In this document: positions 42,450 through 64,000 of the stretch, one piece after another | Numbering within the stretch: the first letter of the stretch is position 1 | Layout of the letters: every line of letters starts with the position of its first letter | Origin: Notolepis coatsorum | Lineage: Eukaryota; Chordata; Actinopteri; Aulopiformes; Paralepididae | NCBI GenBank assembly: GCA_963971535.1 | Contig: OZ020586.1 | Coordinates: forward strand, 74,630,949 to 74,694,948 | Length of the DNA: 64,000 nucleotides | Reading direction: 5' to 3' | Program-made: the position numbers and the translations under genes | The notes under the pieces: model-generated | What the model was told of the DNA's origin: nothing | Seen by the model: only the letters and a program-made list of their open reading frames with translations | Database searches by the model: none

Positions 42450-43115
42450 TCAGCGGGTGGGCCATCGAGGTACTGTTTTTGAGCAGTCAGCGCCTCTGTG
42501 TAGTTCGTGGTCCTCCAGGCACGGTCGAGCCATGCTCTTGCTAAGGAACCTGTCAGCCTGGGTTAAAGGAGCAACCCTCTTCAAGGAGTGGTTGTCTCCC
42601 CGGTATACCAGTGATCGCACGGTGTACCGGACGCCCCCCCCCCCCCCACCTGGTACAGCAGTTTGGGAGGTGCGGCTGCGTCAGAGACTCAGGACTCGTC
42701 CTGAACCCCCACCTTCCAGTCAACGATTCGTTAGAACATGGAACTTTCCTGACGAAGGGGAGGTGGTGTCACAGACGACGCCTGGGGAGGACACGATGCC
42801 TCTGCCTCGTTGTCCTCACCAGGTCCCTTTGGTCGGGTTCTAGCTCCTGGACCCGACAGAGAGCCCTGTTGCTCATGCGGTCCAGGGGGCCTTTTTTTCA
42901 CACGGTCTACTCACCTTGTGCATTTTTTGGGTACTGCACCCTTTTTTCGCACAGTCTGTCTTCTATCCCTCTGCTCCTCACTAGGACGGCCCGGACCCTC
43001 CCAGTTGTTCTGGTGGTTGTAAAGGGGACCTCAGCAGGTACATTTATCGGCGTACGCGTCCTGCTCTGCCCACTTGTCCAATATGGCGAAGCAGAACGCG
43101 AAGCCAGTCTAGAAA
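42450..43115. other. Unassigned GC-richer stretch
   Basis: Several overlapping frames exist but none shows a recognisable domain. GTCCTCCAGGCACGGTCGAG and GGTCCCTTTGGTCGGGTTCT could be retroelement debris. No gene called. Confidence 0.3.
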
Positions 43116-43117
43116 TA

Positions 43118-43396
43118 TAACGAAGTTTATCCTATAACCCTAGTTATAAGAGTACTGGCAAGCGTTCTGCTTTGCGCCCTGAGGACCCCTGACTGTCTTT
43201 CGAATGAAGTTCAGACTCGGGATGGAGGAGCACAGCACGCCACCGGGTTATATACGTGACCGGGAGTGGCATGGGTAGATGAAGCTGCATGAGAAATACT
43301 TTCAATGTATACAATCTGTATAACGAGCAAGTCCAATATGGCGAGGCAGACGCTTGCCAGTACTCATATAACTAGGGTTATAGGATAACCTTCGTT
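43118..43396. mobile_element. Foldback element with about 52-bp inverted ends
   Basis: Left end ACGAAGTTTATCCTATAACC CTAGTTATAAGAGTACTGGC AAGCG is mirrored by CGCTTGCCAGTACTCATATA ACTAGGGTTATAGGATAACC TTCGT at the right. The interior of about 170 bp is non-coding. Confidence 0.75.
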
Positions 43397-43523
43397 GTTG
43401 GTAGTAGTATCTGCCACAAACCATGTGCATTCTCAATCAATCAAAAAAAGTTGGTCAGTTAGTCAAGAATCATTCAATCAATCAATTTTGTTTCTAATTT
43501 CTTTCATAATTTGATTACTGGAA

Positions 43524-44484
43524 GACTGAAGACTCTAGCAGGAGCACTCATTCAAGGGTACTACGACTATGCTTGCACCTCATGGTACCAAAGCACCTCA
43601 AAGGCACTAAAAAACAAATTACAAACATCTCAAAACAAGCTAGTCAGACTACTACTTGACCTGACTCCTAGAACCCACCTCACCCCTGCCCACTTTGACA
43701 ACCTAGGATGGCTTAGAGTAGACGACAGAGTACAGCAACTTGCAATGGGCCTGGTCTACAAGATACACTACGCGACCAAGGTACCCATGTACATGTCAAA
43801 ATACTTCCCAAAGGTCAGTGAATACCACGATCACAACACCAGAGGGAGCTCCACAAATCATGTAAAACCCAGATTCGGCTCAAACAAGGGACTAAACACG
43901 TTTCGCAATTATGCCACATCAATGTGGAACGCCCTGCCTAAAGCTGTAAAGGAATGTGAATCACTACCCACCTTCAAAAACACTCTCAAAAAACACCTAC
44001 GTGAGACTGCAATTCGAAACTGGCCCCTACAAATGTCCTAACCTAGTTGTACAGTAAATGACCAAGTAAGGCTTTGTCAATATTCCAATGTACAGTGTAA
44101 AATGTGTGTGTGTCCCCTACCCAACCCCCCCCCCCCCCCCCTCCAATGTACAGCCCTCACCCAACCCCACCCCACCAACCTCCTCCAATGTACAGTTTCT
44201 ACGCCAAATGTATATACACTCCTTTTCTGGACACTTTTGTATCACAAACAGTACTGTATTTGCAAATCTGATATGTCATAAATGTATAGATGTAGCAGTA
44301 CTGTCTATCTGTATGTCATGTATGTCATATATGTTATGATGAATTGAAAATGGGGGACCCTGGTGTAAACAAGACGAAAGTCTTTCTCTGGTCTGCATCC
44401 CCTTAACAATTGTATGTATTGAGATGTACTGTACTGTACCCATTCTGCAATCTGTTAATAAACTTTTCAATCAATCAATCAATT
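43524..44484 (+). mobile_element. L2/CR1-like LINE, 3' fragment (copy D)
   Basis: Contains an intact C-terminal frame (43511-44041) matching 9960-10487 with few substitutions, then a C-run, the 3' UTR and a TCAA tail. 5'-truncated near ACTGAAGACTCTAGCAGG. Confidence 0.88.
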
Positions 44485-44489
44485 ACATA

Positions 44490-45069
44490 GATCATAGATC
44501 TGACACAATGACCTCTGTACAAAAAGTCTTTGTTTTATTTTCTATGGCAAACAATCTATTGGAACAATCTGGGTCCTTCTGCGCTCCAAGTGCAGGCGCT
44601 CTCCGATGTTTAACATGTTAAAATAAACTGTGCTTCAGAATTATTGGCCATGGTAAAGATTAGCCAAAAGGGCTACCACGAAAAAAAACCCTCACTTGCA
44701 ATTAAGGAGCTATAAAAGACCAAAAAGTTGTAAAACACACAAAAAAAACAATGACATAGCAACTTTGATCAAACGTCACGATTAAAAACTCGGGCTTTAT
44801 TCAGGTGCCCTATGACAAACGATCGGGGTCCTTCCGTGCTCTAAGCGCAGGCGCTCGATTTTTGACGTAAAATTTGCGCCCGTTGTTTTCAATGTTAGCC
44901 TCGCTGAACCTGCTGCTACCACGTTAAACTCAGCTAGCCTTGACTTGGAAGGAAGATGCTAAAAGTAGTCTAATCTTTACCAACATTCCTTGTCGCCACC
45001 TCAGTCACAAATCGTGTGTCTAATCGTGTTCATTCCCCGTTAAATATCCAAACGCGTGAGTGCCGCAGG
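44490..45069. promoter_or_regulatory. mrpl9 upstream region and presumed promoter
   Basis: The 220 bp before the ATG are richer in CpG than the flanks and lack a TATA box, as expected of a housekeeping promoter. No specific factor site could be assigned. GGTCCTTCCGTGCTCTAAGC at 44828 and GGTCCTTCTGCGCTCCAAGT at 44571 are near-duplicates, so part of this stretch is repeated. Confidence 0.3.
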
Positions 45070-60622
<15,553 letters not shown>

Positions 60623-60761
60623 GTAAGTCTGTAACATATTACTCATCTTCTGTTGCCAGCTGTTAAAGGCCCAGACCAGTCTTTTTGACAAGTCATTGTT
60701 GTTTTGATACAAAATGTATAATCTTTTACCATTTTTTTTGGTATCTGAAAATGTGTCTTAA

Positions 60762-61713
60762 CACTTTGACTGCCATGGGGCGTCTTTAGACGTCTTTGCT
60801 GGCCATGCTAAAGTTGCCGGGGGACGCTGTACGTCGTCTTTATATCAATATTTCAAAAATCTGCGATCGGATTCATAATGTCCCTCCGCTGGCCTGAGAC
60901 ACAAGTGTGATCTCCTCTCAATCCTCTAGCGGTTCAAGACCGCCATCTGGTGGCCGATCGGCAGATCGAAACCGGATGTCAACCTTTAACCCGGTAGGAC
61001 TCACTCCATATGGGGTCCGGGCACTCGCTAATGTTAGAGAGACTCCGTCTTCACACAGTGAACATCGATCGCTGCAAATAACTCGAAAAAACAACATGAT
61101 TTGGACGTATATATTATTATACAACCTGGAAATGGACCGACTATTTCAACATCCCATAATGGAAAACTGTCTACCCCACGCTGATCGCCCAACGGCCCGC
61201 GGAGACTGGGGTGAGTTTTAGCGTGTAATATTACCGTGTTCGACACTAACTGCTATGATGAACATTTGACCCACATTAGATGATTGGTATAACGCTGCCC
61301 ACGGAATTATAAACGCCCCCTCGCCCATCCGGTCAACATCAGATGACGTGTAGTAACTTCTAGAAGTACGTCTAGTTGGAATTTTTTATATCGCGCTGAT
61401 TGCCATCAAACTGTATTTCATCATCAATATAATGCATTTGGGGCTATATATCACGTTCTGGAGAAAGCTGCAGAAAGAGATGAAAACATACTTATACATT
61501 AGACCATACTTTACTATGAATATGTGAATGAAAAAGTTTAACGTTGCTACACAATGAACAATACATATAGGACTTTGAATGGGCCCTAATAATGGCAATG
61601 TAGCAATAGAATTTAAAAAGTTATAGCCCTGCAAAGAAGGGGACTTTCTCCATAGACAAATAGCGCTGGCAATCTATGGTATATCATTAATTTAACCTTA
61701 GGCAACCAAAGTG
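60762..61713. mobile_element. TTAA-flanked MITE, type a (second copy)
   Basis: TTAA at 60758-60761 and 61714-61717. Left end CACTTTGACTGCC, right end GGCAACCAAAGTG. Boxes GGCG-N8-CGTC at 60779-60794 and GACG-N8-CGTC at 60823-60838. Clearly similar to 47436-48406 along its length. Confidence 0.87.
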
Positions 61714-61717
61714 TTAA

Positions 61718-62628
61718 CACTTTCAATGCCGGCTGTGTTTTCCTTTTTACCCCCTTGAATGCCTTCATCCACTTCAATGTTAGCGTTAAAAACGCATAAT
61801 CTATGTTTTAAATTATGGCTATGTGTCTAATCTGCCCGTCGCTTATAAATGACTTGTTTGCAGTCAACATTGTTGAAACGGATTGTTTTTTAATCGGTTC
61901 ATATCCTTTTTATAGCATTTCGAAAAGCTATCGTTTTCTCGAAAATTTCCGGAAAATAGAAAGATTCCCTCATGAACGGCATTTATTGGAATATTCTCGA
62001 ATACCCTAGACACGTTGTCATTTGTCGGCCTATTTATGAATAGTTTTCAAATAAACGCTAGATTATCGATAGTATATGTGTACTTATGCACGCTATAAAA
62101 GCTAGCTGAGAAATCGATTACCTCATTTCCTCAACATCACACACGCATACGGGACACGCTGAGATATAGGTCAAAACAGCTCCGATTACCCCAAGACTGG
62201 TAACATAGATTCCTTACCTTAGATCAGATGTTCTCCAAAAAGATTATTCCAATTCCTGATCGCCATTCCAAATATCTATCACGTTTATTGATTGATTATT
62301 GGCTGCTGTAAATATATATTCCATATATATTTCCATCTCGCGATCACTTCCCTCTTGATCAGACGGCTCGCCAGCATAGTGGAACCAGTAGGCTCCCCCC
62401 ACACACATCCACCAGTATAATCGAATGGCCTGCAGTTACACAGGGATAGACGATAGGGGGTGGTATTTTCCCATCGGAGCTCCTAGAGGGGCTGCTGTAC
62501 CAACGGGAGACTCTGTTGATGAAATATGAATTCAGATCGCGAATAAAAAAAATAAAACGACAATTTGCGTCGTCGGCACTCAACGGGGGGCATGAAATAC
62601 CGACATAACACGTCGTCGGCACTAAGTG
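61718..62628. mobile_element. TTAA-flanked MITE, type b (second copy)
   Basis: TTAA at 61714-61717 (shared with the preceding element) and 62629-62632. Right-end boxes ACGAC-N7-GTCGT at 62557-62573 and CGAC-N7-GTCG at 62601-62615. Similar throughout to 59394-60319. Confidence 0.87.
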
Positions 62629-62632
62629 TTAA

Positions 62633-62951
62633 AGGAACACGGCAACATTTTGGGAAAGATAGATACCAGTTTCCTCTCTGTGCGTTCAGTAGAAAGCTAT
62701 CTGGCTGCATGTTAGCCTAGCTTAGCACAATGAATGGAAGCGGACAGTGCCGGTTAGCCTTCGGGAGAGGTGTTAGTTGGACAATGCCTAGGCTAACCGG
62801 CACTGTCTGCTTCCATTCATTGTGCTAAGCTAGGCTAACGTGCAGCCAGATAGCTTTCTACTGAACGCACAGAGAGGAAACTAGTATCTATCTTCTTGTC
62901 TCTCTCTGGAGAAGACGGTAAGCTTATTTCCCAAAATGTTGGCGTGTTCCT
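62633..62951. mobile_element. TTAA-flanked palindromic MITE
   Basis: TTAA at 62629-62632 (shared) and 62952-62955. Ends AGGAACACGGCAACATTTTG and CAAAATGTTGGCGTGTTCCT. The two halves are near-perfect reverse complements (for example GCGGACAGTGCCGGTTAGCC against GGCTAACCGGCACTGTCTGC). Confidence 0.9.
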
Positions 62952-62957
62952 TTAAAC

Positions 62958-64000
62958 ACCACATAAACTGCAGAAAGTCACCACATTTGACTAAACATTG
63001 TGATGTACTGTAATTCAGTATCTGAGGAAGAATTCCTCCTGTTTCTTTTTAGACCCCGTATTAAGGCAAAATATAGCAGCCTTTCAGGTGAAAAAGATCA
63101 GATACAATTTTTTTTAATATCAGAGCAAGAATGACCGATATGTCAAAAAAAACAGGTAGGGTCCTTTAAAGGGGACATGCATTGCTATTCCTAGCACTAT
63201 TTGGGCAACTTTACACAATTCCTGTGAGTCTATTGAACACATCTGTAAGCTTTTATTTAAAAAAATTCATTGTTTTATATTTCTAATCAAGTACTCAAAA
63301 GCCAAATTTTTCTCACTTTGGATTTCAGGCTGTGTTGGCCTGGCTCCGCTCATAAGCACTTTGAGTGACAGTCATCCACACAGTCTGCGACTGGCACAGA
63401 GAGAGATAGAGATAGAGAGACTGAGGGGGATACTAATTAATTTAGCCGCGGGGGGGCATAATCCCACGGGACAATGCATTGGTAACTTGTTTCAAATGAC
63501 AATATATACCCCTGTGATTATTATTGTACGGATCGGAATACGGGTGTGCGCATGGGAGCATGCGCAAAGATATTACAGTGATATGCTGGTGCTCGACTGC
63601 GAGGGAGAGATAGATAGAGAGGGAGAGAGAGAGAGGGACACACGGAAGGCACGGAGCACTCTGTAAACGCTGCGTGTGTGTGAGAGAAGACGGGTCCCTC
63701 TCTCCCTCTCTATCTCCCTCTCTCTCGCTCGTCCACTCCCTGCTTGCAGTCAAAACCTGTTTGATGAAGTGTTGGGTTACACTATGCGCTCTCTGCCTCG
63801 CTCTGTTTGAGGAAGTGAAGATAAATTATTTCCACTCGCTCTGCTGTCGCTGTCAACCATAGAGGGGGCGTTAGTTATGCAAATCAGTACCCTATTCACG
63901 TCAGCAATACCGTCAAATCAGAACAGCTTAGTTGAGTGAGGGAAGATCTTGTGAACTCAAGACTAGACTGATGAGTCAATATGGTAATTAGACACAGACC
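62958..64000. other. mrpl9 intron 6 (partial), no exon recognised
   Basis: Bases 62958-63180 are a dispersed repeat also found near 2010-2265. Bases 63596-63730 are GA- then CT-rich with weak inverted symmetry. None of the reading frames matches the expected last mrpl9 exon. Confidence 0.4.

Noticed and set aside
42457..43120. Overlapping frames suggesting a gene
   Set aside because: No domain, no start context and no exon structure; probably old retroelement or SINE-flanking debris.
60623..64000. Last exon of mrpl9 within the window
   Set aside because: No frame with the expected C-terminal sequence and no suitable acceptor was found.

Overview
This window is nuclear DNA of a ray-finned (teleost) fish, most likely a percomorph. 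The evidence is a rapunzel-family gene, spliced protein-coding genes with GT-AG introns, a eukaryotic tRNA-Leu with a long variable arm, and very dense fish-type repeats: tRNA-derived SINEs, L2/CR1-like and L1/Tx1-like LINEs, a Ty3/gypsy chromovirus, many hAT and TTAA-target MITEs, and many micro- and minisatellites. There are no bacterial operons and no CRISPR array.

Three host protein-coding genes can be supported. (1) A single-coding-exon rapunzel-like gene lies on the minus strand at 2415-3134, behind a minisatellite that repeats its splice-acceptor-plus-ATG junction. (2) A secreted, bacterial-type PI-PLC X-domain gene lies on the plus strand (coding exons 33471-33508, 37083-37653 and 41041-41307; 291 aa). 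(3) mrpl9, mitochondrial ribosomal protein bL9m, lies on the plus strand: six coding exons between 45070 and 60622 are found, including a 29-codon targeting-peptide exon. Its last exon is not in the window. One tRNA-Leu(CAG) gene is at 8333-8415. The three protein genes show no functional link; they are neighbours in a repeat-rich region.

Layout: 1-8.3 kb holds LINE tails, SINEs, the rapunzel gene and nested hAT elements. 8.3-12.3 kb has the tRNA, a 5'-truncated L2/CR1-like LINE and a Harbinger-like fragment. 12.6-17.3 kb is a decayed Ty3/gypsy chromovirus whose reverse transcriptase is split by a palindrome-rich insertion. 17.7-21.0 kb is an L1/Tx1-like LINE with a clean 12-bp target-site duplication, itself split by a solo LTR with a 5-bp duplication. 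21.0-31.0 kb is a composite non-autonomous LTR element (LTR-internal-partial LTR-LINE-internal-LTR) framed by one 5-bp duplication. The LINE in its middle is almost intact. 31-41 kb contains the PI-PLC gene with repeat-filled introns. 41-45 kb holds SINE, MITE and LINE copies. 45-60.6 kb is mrpl9 with introns full of hAT and TTAA-flanked elements. 60.7-63 kb is a head-to-tail chain of three TTAA-flanked elements. The rest is unassigned.

The most unusual signals are: (a) a two-box hairpin signature at one end of several TTAA-flanked elements, with 43-44 bp box spacing and box sequence that changes between elements but matches within each; (b) minisatellites that multiply a splice acceptor/start (rapunzel) and a splice donor (PI-PLC); (c) the composite LTR array, whose predicted RNA 5' end is complementary to the site just downstream of its 5' LTR, suggesting self-priming; and (d) the palindromes in the chromovirus. 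All calls are from reading the sequence; no database search was possible.
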